Made by a program: the position numbers and the translations under genes
NCBI GenBank assembly: GCA_016199325.1
Contig: JACQGW010000362.1
Coordinates: 1-13,413, forward strand
Direction: 5' to 3'
From: Chloroflexota bacterium
Lineage (GTDB): Bacteria; Chloroflexota; Dehalococcoidia; JACQGW01
Length of the DNA stretch: 13,413 bases
The notes under the pieces: generated by a model
What the model was told of the DNA's origin: nothing
The model's database searches: none
The model's input: the letters and a program-made list of their open reading frames with translations, nothing else
Shown here: positions 5,672-11,852 of the stretch, one piece after another
How positions within the stretch are numbered: position 1 is the first letter of the stretch
Layout: the number at the start of each line of letters is the position of its first letter

Positions 5672-6265
5672 TCAGAGTCCGAGGAACGCCATCGCGGCGG
5701 CCTGGAGGCTGGGGAAGACGGCGATGTCAGGCAGCGCGGGGTTGGCACCGAGAAGCGGCGTGCGGATGAGCCAGACGGGGCAGACGGCGGCGAGGGCGAC
5801 CGCCGTGGCCGGGTCGTCTTCGATGGCGGCCACCGGTCGGAGGCGGTGGGCCTGGCCGAGCTTGTGCTCGACCGACCGCAGGCCGTCCGGGCAGCAGATC
5901 ACGTCGTCGAAGACGTCGCGGATCCCCTGCCGGCGCAGCCACTCCTCGGTGGTGCCCCCCTGAAAGCGGGCCGAGCGCCCGGTGACCAGGACCAGCCGGT
6001 ATCCCGCCGTCCGCAGTCTCCGCAACCCCTCGGCGCTGCCGGCGCAGGCTGAGCGATACCGGTAGAAGCGACTCGGAACGAAGCGGTCGATGGACTTGTC
6101 GGCCGAGCGGTGGGCCGGCCGCAGGCGGCGGCGGAGCGGGTGCAACGGCGCGGCCAGGAACCCGAGGCGGGCCCGGATCGCCCAGGACTGGAGGCCGAAC
6201 AGGCCGTGGCAGAGGACGCCGTCGCAATCGACCTGGATGATGCAGCCAGGCCGGGACGGACTCAC
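5672..6265 (-). CDS. HAD-superfamily phosphatase
   Basis: A 197-residue HAD hydrolase of unknown substrate. Seen: motif I VDCDGVL with nucleophile Asp13 and general acid Asp15, motif II LVLVTGR (the Thr), a Lys in VEHKLGQA that may serve as motif III, and motif IV AAIEDDPATA with the acidic pair that binds magnesium. Between motifs I and II is a basic, helical insert of about 75 residues that probably forms the cap. GTG at 6265 is chosen because it overlaps the TGA of the ABC gene as GTGA, a usual mark of translational coupling; no ATG lies in frame before motif I and there is no strong Shine-Dalgarno. A much longer open frame continues upstream to 8149, but that part is antisense-register noise from the ABC gene, not a fusion. 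Confidence 0.8.
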   Translation of the reverse strand: MSPSRPGCIIQVDCDGVLCHGLFGLQSWAIRARLGFLAAPLHPLRRRLRPAHRSADKSIDRFVPSRFYRYRSACAGSAEGLRRLRTAGYRLVLVTGRSARFQGGTTEEWLRRQGIRDVFDDVICCPDGLRSVEHKLGQAHRLRPVAAIEDDPATAVALAAVCPVWLIRTPLLGANPALPDIAVFPSLQAAAMAFLGL

Positions 6266-8181
6266 TTCGGATCGCTCGGGATCCACGGATCTTCCCCCCC
6301 GGCCAGCAGGCGAGCCCTGGCGCCACGCTCGACAGGCCCGTCTCCCGCTGGATGGGCCCGCGCCTTGAACTGCTCGTGGTAGAGCCGGGCGTAGAGGCCG
6401 CCGCGCGCCAGGAGCTCGGCATGGGTGCCCTGCTCGACGAGCCGGGCCTGGTCCAGCACGAAAATGACGTCCGCCGCGAGGATCGTCGAGAGGCGGTGGG
6501 CGATGACGAGGCTCGTCCGTCCCTGCCGGAGCGAGGCCAGCGCCGCCTGGATCAGCGTCTCGGCGCGGGAGTCCAGGGACGCTGTCGCCTCGTCGAGGAT
6601 CAGAATGCGGGGGTCCTTGAGCAGCACCCGGGCGATCGCCACGCGCTGCTTCTCGCCGCCCGAGAGCCGGTAGCCGCGCTCGCCGACGACGGTCTCGTAG
6701 CCGGCCGGCAGGCCCACGATGAATTCGTGGATGTTTGCCGCCCTGCACGCCTGCTCGATCTCCTCGTCGCCGGCGCCCGGCCGACCGTAGCGGACGTTCT
6801 CGCGGATCGTCGTGTGAAAGAGGAACGTCTCCTGGGTCACCATCCCGATCTGGTCGCGGAGCGACAGCAGCGTGACGTCGCGGATGTCGTGGCCGTCGAC
6901 GGCGATGGCACCCGCCGTCGGGTCGTAGAACCGGGGGAGGAGATAGGTAATCGTCGTCTTGCCGGCGCCGGAGGGGCCGACGAGGGCCGCGAGCTGGCCG
7001 GGCTGGACCTCGAACGAGACGCCGTCGAGCGCGAGCCGGCCCGGGACGTAGCCGAAGCTGACCGCCTGAAAGCGGACGTGGCCCCGGACCGGCGGCAAGA
7101 CAAGGGCGGCGGGGTGCTCGGCGATCTCCGGCGGCATGTCGAGGTACTGGAAGACCCGCCCGAAGTAGGCCATCCCCGCCATCACGTCGACGTGGATGTT
7201 CGCCAGCGCCGACACCGGGCCGTAGAGCCGGCCGAGAAAGGCGACGAAGGCGACGATGGTGCCGATGGAGAGCGCGCCCGTGATCGCCTGGTGGCCGCCG
7301 TACCAGTAGATCAGCGCCGGCCCCGCGGCGGTGAACAGGCCCAGCGACATGAAGAACCAGCGGCCCACCAGGCTCTGGCGCACCTGGAGGTCCATGAGCT
7401 CCTGGTTCTTCTGGCGGAAGCGCAGGAACTCCGCCACCTCGCGCGCGAACGAGCGGACGAGCAGGAAGCCGCTGATGTTCAGCGTCTCCTGCATCAGACT
7501 GGTCAGGTCGGCGTTCTTCTTCTGCGTCTCCACCGCCAGGCGGTGCCGGATCTGGCCGACCCGCCGCGTCGGGTAGATGAAGAGCGGCAGAATCGCGATC
7601 GAGAGGAGCGAGAGCCGCCAATCCAGCGAGAGGATCACGGCCAGCGTCGTCAGCAGGGTGATCACATTCGTGATGGTTCCGAGCAGCGTCCCGGTCACCA
7701 CGCTCTGCACGCCGGCCACGTCGCTGGTGAGTCTGGACATAATCTCGCCGGTCCGGGTCTGGGTGAAGAAGCGGAGCGACATCTGGCCGAGCAGGTGGCG
7801 GTACAGGTCGTCGCGCAGGTGGAGCATCACCCGCTGGCCGACGAGCGTGTTCAGGTAGTTCTGGGCGACGCCGATCAGCCCGCTGACGAGCGGCACGGCG
7901 ATCATGCCGAGGACCAGCAGGTTGAGGAGCCCGCCGTCGCCCTGCGGGATGGCGTCGTCGATCAGCGCCCGGATGAGGAGGGGCGGAACGACCCCGAGGA
8001 CGGCGGTGGCGGCGATGCAGGCGAGCGTCAGGAGCAGGGGCGCCAGGTGGGGCCGGAAATAGCGGGCGACGCGCGCCAGGTCGCGCCAGCGCACCCGCGG
8101 CCGCTCTCGCTCTTCGTTGGGGTCCCGGAAATGCGAGTGGAAAACCCACATCCCCCCGTGCCCGCCCATTCCGAAGCCCAT
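6262..8181 (-). CDS. ABC exporter, fused permease and ATPase (MsbA/BmrA-like half-transporter)
   Basis: A 639-residue membrane protein with one transmembrane domain followed by one nucleotide-binding domain; such proteins dimerise to export lipids, drugs or peptides. The N-terminus is Gly/Met/His-rich (MGFGMGGHGGMWVFHSHF). About six helices span residues 45-335, with the coupling-helix region near RTGEIMSRLTSD (143-154). ATPase motifs: Walker A GPSGAGKTT (402-410), Q-loop Gln450, signature LSGGEKQR (506-513), Walker B ILILDEA (526-532), H-loop His562. All catalytic residues are present. A 35-residue tail after the ATPase is Arg/Gly/Pro-rich. ATG at 8181 has GGGGAAGG about seven bases upstream, 14 bp after the pdxA-like gene, and the stop overlaps the HAD gene start. 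The substrate cannot be told from sequence; the neighbours give no clear hint. Confidence 0.93.
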   Translation of the reverse strand: MGFGMGGHGGMWVFHSHFRDPNEERERPRVRWRDLARVARYFRPHLAPLLLTLACIAATAVLGVVPPLLIRALIDDAIPQGDGGLLNLLVLGMIAVPLVSGLIGVAQNYLNTLVGQRVMLHLRDDLYRHLLGQMSLRFFTQTRTGEIMSRLTSDVAGVQSVVTGTLLGTITNVITLLTTLAVILSLDWRLSLLSIAILPLFIYPTRRVGQIRHRLAVETQKKNADLTSLMQETLNISGFLLVRSFAREVAEFLRFRQKNQELMDLQVRQSLVGRWFFMSLGLFTAAGPALIYWYGGHQAITGALSIGTIVAFVAFLGRLYGPVSALANIHVDVMAGMAYFGRVFQYLDMPPEIAEHPAALVLPPVRGHVRFQAVSFGYVPGRLALDGVSFEVQPGQLAALVGPSGAGKTTITYLLPRFYDPTAGAIAVDGHDIRDVTLLSLRDQIGMVTQETFLFHTTIRENVRYGRPGAGDEEIEQACRAANIHEFIVGLPAGYETVVGERGYRLSGGEKQRVAIARVLLKDPRILILDEATASLDSRAETLIQAALASLRQGRTSLVIAHRLSTILAADVIFVLDQARLVEQGTHAELLARGGLYARLYHEQFKARAHPAGDGPVERGARARLLAGGEDPWIPSDPK

Positions 8182-8195
8182 CGGCGGACCTTCCC

Positions 8196-9212
8196 CTACC
8201 GGACCGGCCGGGCCGCCCGGTTCGCCAGGTCGGCGGCCACCCGGATGGCTTCCAGCATGCTGCGGTGCTTCGCGACCCCCTTGCCGGCGATGTCGAAGGC
8301 GGTGCCGTGGTCCACCGAGGTTCGGAGGATCGGCAGGCCGATGGCGACGCTGACGCTCTCCTCGAAGCTGTGGACCTTCACCGGGATGTGGCCCTGGTCG
8401 TGGAACATCGCCAGGACGGCGTCGAAGTCGCCGCCGATGGCCCGGGTGAAGATCGAATCGGCCGGGAACGGGCCGCGGGCGTCGATCCCGCGGGCGGTGG
8501 CCAGCTCGACCGCCGGCGCGATCTCGTCGATCTCCTCACGCCCGAACATCCCGCTCTCGCCGCCGTGCGGATTCAGGGCGGCGATGCCGATTCGGGGTCG
8601 CTCCCAGCCCCAGCGGCGGAAGAACTCGTCGGTCACGACGATCTTCTCGACGATGGCGTCGCGTTTGACGAGGTCGAGCGCCCGGCGGAGCGAGTGGTGG
8701 GTGGTCAGGTGGACGACGCGGAGCGTGCCCGCCATCAGCATGGTCGCGTAAGCGCGGGCGCCGGTGAGGCGGGCGAGCAGCTCCAGATGGCCGATGTCCT
8801 GGTAGCCGCCGGCGCGGGTTGCCTCCTTGTGGATTGGCGCCGTGGCCAGCCCGTCGATCCGGCCCGCCATAGCCAGCTCGGCGGCCAGGACGACGTAGTC
8901 CATGCTGGCGCGGCCGGCGGCGGGCGAGATCCGGCCGGGGGTGAAATCGGCGAGCGTCAGGCTACCGGGGTCGAGGATGTCCACGACGCCGGGGCGGCAG
9001 ATGGCCTCTTCGGGAGCGCCGATCCGGCGAATATCCAGCGCAGCGCCGGCAACGCCGGCCGCCCAGCGCAGCACCTCCACCGAGCCGATCACGAAGGGGC
9101 AGCAGCGCTCGAACACGTCGGGCTCGGCCATCGTCCTGGCGACGACCTCCGGGCCGATGCCGGCCGCATCGCCCATCGTAATCGCCAGCAGCGGCCGCCT
9201 GTTATTAGTCAT
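8196..9212 (-). CDS. pdxA: PdxA-family 4-phospho-threonate/hydroxythreonine-phosphate dehydrogenase (possibly PdxA2)
   Basis: A 338-residue metal- and NAD-dependent dehydrogenase. PdxA proper oxidises 4-phosphohydroxy-L-threonine in vitamin B6 synthesis; the related PdxA2 group acts on 4-phospho-D-threonate or -erythronate in sugar-acid catabolism. Seen: MGDAAGIGPEV (13-23), TAPIHKEA (124-131), THHSLRRA (171-178), LNPHGGESGMFG (213-224), FHDQGHIPVK (270-279) and TSVDHGTAFDIAGKG (298-312). His172 or His173, His216 and His271 match the three metal-binding histidines. GDAAG and HDQGHIPVK recall PdxA2 (E. coli PdxA has GDPAG and HDQGLPVLK), so the B6 role is not secure. No PdxJ and no DUF1537 kinase are in the window. 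ATG at 9212 has GGAGAGA just upstream. It probably belongs to the ABC-HAD unit downstream. Confidence 0.9.
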   Translation of the reverse strand: MTNNRRPLLAITMGDAAGIGPEVVARTMAEPDVFERCCPFVIGSVEVLRWAAGVAGAALDIRRIGAPEEAICRPGVVDILDPGSLTLADFTPGRISPAAGRASMDYVVLAAELAMAGRIDGLATAPIHKEATRAGGYQDIGHLELLARLTGARAYATMLMAGTLRVVHLTTHHSLRRALDLVKRDAIVEKIVVTDEFFRRWGWERPRIGIAALNPHGGESGMFGREEIDEIAPAVELATARGIDARGPFPADSIFTRAIGGDFDAVLAMFHDQGHIPVKVHSFEESVSVAIGLPILRTSVDHGTAFDIAGKGVAKHRSMLEAIRVAADLANRAARPVR

Positions 9213-9278
9213 CGGTCTCTCCGCACCCCCCGAGGTGATTGCTCGATGTCGGTCCTGAAAGGGTCGCCTGTGCCCCTG

Positions 9279-9311
9279 AACCAGAAACCTGAAACCACAA
9301 ACCAGAAACCC
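9279..9311. repeat. Copy of the AACCAGAAAC-type dispersed repeat
   Basis: 33 bases nearly identical to 5591-5624 (one substitution and one single-base gap), placed between the alkyltransferase-like gene and the pdxA-like gene, right next to the former's stop. Only a single arm is seen here, without an inverted partner. Confidence 0.75.
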
Positions 9312-9313
9312 GC

Positions 9314-9631
9314 CTAGTCCGGCTCCCAGCGGAAGCGGGCCAGGTCGATCCGGCCGTCGCCGTCGAAGGCGACGCCCTCGTCCTCCAGCAGCGCCCGCTG
9401 GACCATGGGATGGCCGAAGGCATGGCCGCCGGAGAGCTCGCCCCGCCGGTTCACCACGCGGTGACAGGGAATCGCGGGGTCACGATTGCCGGCCAGCGCC
9501 CAGCCTACTTCACGCGCTCTCCCCGGTGCCCCCAGGAGGTCGGCGACCTGGCCATAGCTGACCACGCGGCCCGCCGGCACCTGGCGAACGAGGTCGAGGA
9601 CGCGGCGGGCGAATGGAGGCTCACCACCCAC
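9314..9631 (-). CDS. MGMT-family alkyltransferase-like DNA-binding protein
   Basis: A 105-residue protein made only of the C-terminal DNA-binding and active-site domain of O6-alkylguanine-DNA alkyltransferases. Seen: RVLDLVRQVPAGRVVSYGQVA (about 10-30; helix-turn-helix entry), GWALAGNRD (43-51; the residues around Asn49 hold the arginine-finger region), IPCHRVV (54-60) with acceptor Cys56, and GHPMVQRALLEDEGV in the tail. The cysteine is kept, unlike in ATL proteins where it is Trp, so it may be a true alkyl acceptor; the sequence is shorter than Ogt or Ada-C because the N-terminal domain is absent. The start is GTG at 9631: the frame closes two codons upstream and no ATG exists before the conserved part. 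The Shine-Dalgarno is weak. It has its own TATAAT box. Confidence 0.87.
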   Translation of the reverse strand: MGGEPPFARRVLDLVRQVPAGRVVSYGQVADLLGAPGRAREVGWALAGNRDPAIPCHRVVNRRGELSGGHAFGHPMVQRALLEDEGVAFDGDGRIDLARFRWEPD

Positions 9632-9667
9632 GGCTCATCCGTTGGGAACGCTGTTTGCTCTAGGAGC

Positions 9668-9673
9668 ATTATA
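9668..9673 (-). promoter_or_regulatory. -10 box for the alkyltransferase-like gene
   Basis: Perfect TATAAT on the minus strand, 36 bases before the GTG start. No good -35 is seen at 16-18 bp: the expected position is occupied by a GTGCCAGTGGCAC dyad (9692-9704), so the promoter may need an activator or be controlled at that dyad. Confidence 0.5.
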
Positions 9674-9691
9674 GGGCCGAGCGGCGGACCG

Positions 9692-9748
9692 GTGCCAGTG
9701 GCACGCGTTGTGCAGGGAGCCGACCAAGCCAGGGTGCCACACGGCACC
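9692..9748. promoter_or_regulatory. Two related dyads between divergent alkyltransferase and ferritin-like genes
   Basis: GTGCCAGTGGCAC (9692-9704) and GGTGCCACACGGCACC (9733-9748) share the half-sites GTGCC and GGCAC and have centres about 42 bp apart, close to four helical turns. This looks like a paired operator for a dimeric regulator. Hairpins in the ferritin leader are the alternative. Confidence 0.5.
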
Positions 9749-9773
9749 GCCGACACCATGAGGAGGTCATCGA

Positions 9774-10235
9774 ATGGACGTTCAACGGGTCATCGGGCTG
9801 CTGAACCGGTGCGTGTCGTACGAATACAGTGCGGTCATTCAGTACCTTCAGCACAGCATGCTGGTCCAGGGCCTGGACCGCCAGGTGTTCGCCGAACACT
9901 TCAAGAAGTCCAGCGAGGAATCGCTCGGCCACGCCAAGCGGATCGGCGACAAGATCGTCGCCCTCGGCGGCGTGCCGGCCGTCGAGCCGGCGGCCATCCA
10001 CCAGACGACCGAGCTCCACGAGATGCTCGAACAAAATCTCGCGATGGAGAAAGAGGCGCTGGCGAGCTACCAGACGGCTCTCGAAGCCGCGCAGGACGAC
10101 ACGGCGCTTCGCCTGCTCCTCGAGGAGATGGTCCTGACCGAGACGGAAGATGTCCAGGAGCTGGAGAAGATCCTCCAGCGGCGCCAGCTCGGCGTGCAGA
10201 CCAAGGAGATCACCTTCCGGCGCGCTGCCTCGTAA
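9774..10235 (+). CDS. Ferritin-like / bacterioferritin-related protein
   Basis: A 153-residue four-helix protein aligning end to end with bacterioferritin: helix A NRCVSYEYSAVIQYLQHS (11-28), helix B FKKSSEESLGHAKRIGDKIV (43-62), helix C EMLEQNLAMEKEALASYQTA (83-102), helix D LLLEEMVLTETEDVQELEKI (114-133). Against E. coli Bfr, Glu18, His54, Glu94 and Glu127 have equivalents (Glu17, His53, Glu92, Glu123), but Glu51 is Ser50, His130 is Asp126, and the haem ligand Met52 is Leu51. Iron oxidation and haem binding are therefore doubtful; Glu48, Glu49 and Glu125 could give a different metal site. It may store iron, bind DNA or do something else. ATG at 9774 has a perfect AGGAGGT seven bases upstream. 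It stands alone, with a paired dyad upstream and a hairpin downstream. Confidence 0.85.
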   Translation: MDVQRVIGLLNRCVSYEYSAVIQYLQHSMLVQGLDRQVFAEHFKKSSEESLGHAKRIGDKIVALGGVPAVEPAAIHQTTELHEMLEQNLAMEKEALASYQTALEAAQDDTALRLLLEEMVLTETEDVQELEKILQRRQLGVQTKEITFRRAAS

Positions 10236-10255
10236 CGGTTTGGTCCAGGGTCCGA

Positions 10256-10307
10256 GGTTCAAGGTCCAGGGTTGGGGGACGGACCCTCAACCTTGAACCT
10301 TGAACCC
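10256..10307. terminator. Inverted repeat between convergent genes, possible bidirectional terminator
   Basis: Arms 10256-10274 and 10288-10306 (GGTTCAAGGTCCAGGGTTG and its near complement, 17 of 19 pairs) flank a 13-base loop. It lies between the ends of the ferritin-like gene and the small unknown gene. The arms are built of TTCAAGG units like those inside the 5511-5653 element, so it may also be a dispersed repeat. There is no T-run. Confidence 0.55.
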
Positions 10308-10317
10308 GTCGGCCCCG

Positions 10318-10683
10318 TCACGACGCGCGGATTCGGAACTGAAGCAGCTTGGCGCCGCCTTCGTCCACCGGTGCCCGGCCGGCGGCCGGCCGCTGGGCCG
10401 GCCCACTTCGGAAGCGGAGAACTCTGGACCGGGGCGGTGCCGGCAGCGTGTCCGCGACGCGCTCCGCCTGGCCGAGCAGGTCGGCGAGCGGGCCGAGCTG
10501 GCCAGGGTTGAGCACGAGCGTCTTCTGGTCGAACCATCCAAGACCCGGCGCGAAGGTTCGCTGCACGAGCTTGACGGCAACCGAGCCGTCGTCGCCCCGC
10601 AGCAGGCTGACGCCAATCTGCTGATCCCCGCTCGGCTCCGTCATCTCGCCCAGCGGCATCTCCCGCTCCCACTCGCCGTGCAT
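10318..10683 (-). CDS. Small protein of unknown function under a DtxR/IdeR-like box
   Basis: A 121-residue soluble protein that I do not recognise. The middle part (residues 22-70) looks folded: IGVSLLRGDDGSVAVKLVQR reads as a beta hairpin, followed by FAPGLGWFDQKTLVLNPGQL and a short helix PLADLLGQAERVAD. The last 40 residues are Arg/Pro/Ala-rich and probably disordered. There is no signal peptide, membrane helix or cysteine. ATG at 10683 has GGGAG about eight bases upstream. It has its own strong promoter, whose -10 lies inside a DtxR/IdeR-like operator, so its expression may respond to iron or manganese. The adjacent gene across the hairpin encodes a ferritin-like protein, which fits a metal link but does not prove one. 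Confidence 0.75.
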   Translation of the reverse strand: MHGEWEREMPLGEMTEPSGDQQIGVSLLRGDDGSVAVKLVQRTFAPGLGWFDQKTLVLNPGQLGPLADLLGQAERVADTLPAPPRSRVLRFRSGPAQRPAAGRAPVDEGGAKLLQFRIRAS

Positions 10684-10722
10684 GTCACTCCCACCATCTC
10701 GTCGTCTCGGGCGGCGCCAACG

Positions 10723-10741
10723 TTAGTTTAGGCTAACTCCC
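10723..10741. promoter_or_regulatory. DtxR/IdeR/MntR-like metal-regulator box
   Basis: TTAGTTTAGGCTAACTCCC matches 14 of 19 bases of the DtxR/IdeR consensus (TTAGGTTAGGCTAACCTAA); bases 1-15 match at 14 of 15. It covers the -10 box of the promoter for the gene at 10683, the usual position for metal-dependent repression. Only one half is well conserved, and the regulator gene is not in the window. Confidence 0.55.
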
Positions 10742-10753
10742 CGAGTGTGTCAA
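10725..10753 (-). promoter_or_regulatory. Sigma-70-like promoter of the small unknown gene
   Basis: Minus strand: TTGACA (10753-10748), 17 bp spacer and TAAACT (10730-10725). The leader to the ATG at 10683 is about 35 bases. Confidence 0.7.
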
Positions 10754-10778
10754 GCATAATATCGCGCATCTGGCTCCC

Positions 10779-11285
10779 TCAGACCGCCCGCCGGCCGGGC
10801 TGGAGGACCGATGCCAGATACGCCCCGAGCACCGATCCGTAGAAGAAGGTGTGGGCGATGAAGCCGGCGATGAGCTGGTCCGCCATGAGAAACCACGGGA
10901 AGAGCAGCCGGCCGATGATCTGGAAGTTGACGATCCAGAGCAGGAACCCGTAGATGCTGGCCGCGACGACGAGCGTCGCCGCGCTCGCGGCCAGTTGCGG
11001 GAGCGCGGCGACGATCAGCGCGAAGACGACGCCGAAGATCGCCGACAGGATCAGATGCGTGACCGCCCCGACCACGATGGCCGTCTCGGCGGGATACGCC
11101 GGAGAGAGGGAGTCGGCCCCCAACGGAATGGCGCCAATCATCCGGAGCGGCGCCTGCACCGGTGCGCCCATGAGCGCCATCGCCACCATCTCGAAGATAG
11201 CGAAGACGATGCCGGCGACCACGCCGCCGATGGCGCCCTGCGCCAGCAGCTCGTTCAAGCGTCTGCCTGCAATCGGTCGATCCAT
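10779..11285 (-). CDS. Four-helix integral membrane protein, unknown function (paralogue of the next gene)
   Basis: A 168-residue inner-membrane protein with about four hydrophobic helices: GAIGGVVAGIVFAIFEMVAM, GAVTHLILSAIFGVVFALIV, LVVAASIYGFLLWIVNF and LIAGFIAHTFFYGSVLGAYL. The function is not recognised. ATG at 11285 is chosen over one six codons upstream because AAAGGAGG lies six bases before it. It shares a pattern with the upstream neighbour: VVGxVxHLIxS in helix 2, YGxxxW in helix 3 and AHxxxxGxxLG (or LHxxxGxxLG) in helix 4, so the two appear to be diverged duplicates. The conserved His and Trp lie within the helices. The 85 bp gap to the neighbour holds the perfect palindrome GCTGGATCCAGC (11346-11357). 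Probably the last gene of the operon that begins with the glycoside hydrolase. Confidence 0.82.
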   Translation of the reverse strand: MDRPIAGRRLNELLAQGAIGGVVAGIVFAIFEMVAMALMGAPVQAPLRMIGAIPLGADSLSPAYPAETAIVVGAVTHLILSAIFGVVFALIVAALPQLAASAATLVVAASIYGFLLWIVNFQIIGRLLFPWFLMADQLIAGFIAHTFFYGSVLGAYLASVLQPGRRAV

Positions 11286-11370
11286 GACAGCCTCCTTTGC
11301 CAAGCGCTCGCGCCGCCGTTCCCGGGGCGCCGCGCCGGGTGAATCGCTGGATCCAGCAGAACGCGTGCCG

Positions 11371-11832
11371 CTAAGGTATGTAGATCAGGCCGAGGAGCGC
11401 GCCGAAGAGGATGTGCAGGCCGAGGCTGAGGACCGCCAGGCGAGGAGACCTGGTCTGATAGCCGAACACGCCCTGCCCCATCATGGGCATGGCGATGAGC
11501 ATCGCCAACCCGAGCCAGACGACGCCGCCGTAGAGCACCCCGCCCAGGATGTCGCCCCAGACCGTCCGGGTCGGCATTCCAAGCAACGGCAGGAACGGCC
11601 AGGCGAAAGCGCCGTAGGCCAGCCCCAGGAGGACGCTATCGATCAGGTGGAAGACGATGCCGACAACCCACCAGCCTGGCTGCTCACCGCCGACATATCG
11701 CATGCCGGTGTGGCCGAAGTCCAGCCGGACCATGCCCCAGACGGTCTCCAGCCAGTAGGCGCCGAGCGCCATCACGTAGCCGGCGGTGAAGCCGGCCAGG
11801 GCCGCCAGCCAGAAGCTCACGTGGGACCACAT
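11371..11832 (-). CDS. Four-helix integral membrane protein, unknown function
   Basis: A 153-residue protein with four hydrophobic helices (about residues 5-27, 53-78, 92-116 and 130-152). Seen: VVGIVFHLIDSVLLG in helix 2, LGGVLYGGVVWLGLAM in helix 3 and LGLHILFGALLGLIY in helix 4, the pattern shared with the downstream neighbour. The loop after helix 1 carries LDFGHTGMRYVGGEQPG. The function is unknown. The chosen ATG (11832) has only GGGG about 11 bases upstream. A GTG eight codons earlier (11856) overlaps the stop of the glycoside hydrolase as GTGA and is a real alternative start, which would imply translational coupling. The frame continues far upstream but there it is antisense-register noise over the hydrolase gene. 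Confidence 0.82.
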   Translation of the reverse strand: MWSHVSFWLAALAGFTAGYVMALGAYWLETVWGMVRLDFGHTGMRYVGGEQPGWWVVGIVFHLIDSVLLGLAYGAFAWPFLPLLGMPTRTVWGDILGGVLYGGVVWLGLAMLIAMPMMGQGVFGYQTRSPRLAVLSLGLHILFGALLGLIYIP

Positions 11833-11852
11833 GGTGCCATCAACCCCCGCGA

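Noticed and set aside
5672..8149. Single minus-strand frame of 825 residues suggesting an ABC-HAD fusion
   Set aside because: Only the last 197 residues make sense (HAD). The rest is a Pro/Arg/Ala-rich off-frame reading of the exporter, whose motifs are all in another frame.
6352..8751. Long plus-strand open frame (799 residues)
   Set aside because: It lies opposite the ABC exporter and pdxA-like genes, is extremely rich in Arg, Asp, Glu and Val without any motif, and crosses a gene boundary. It is an antisense artefact of high GC.
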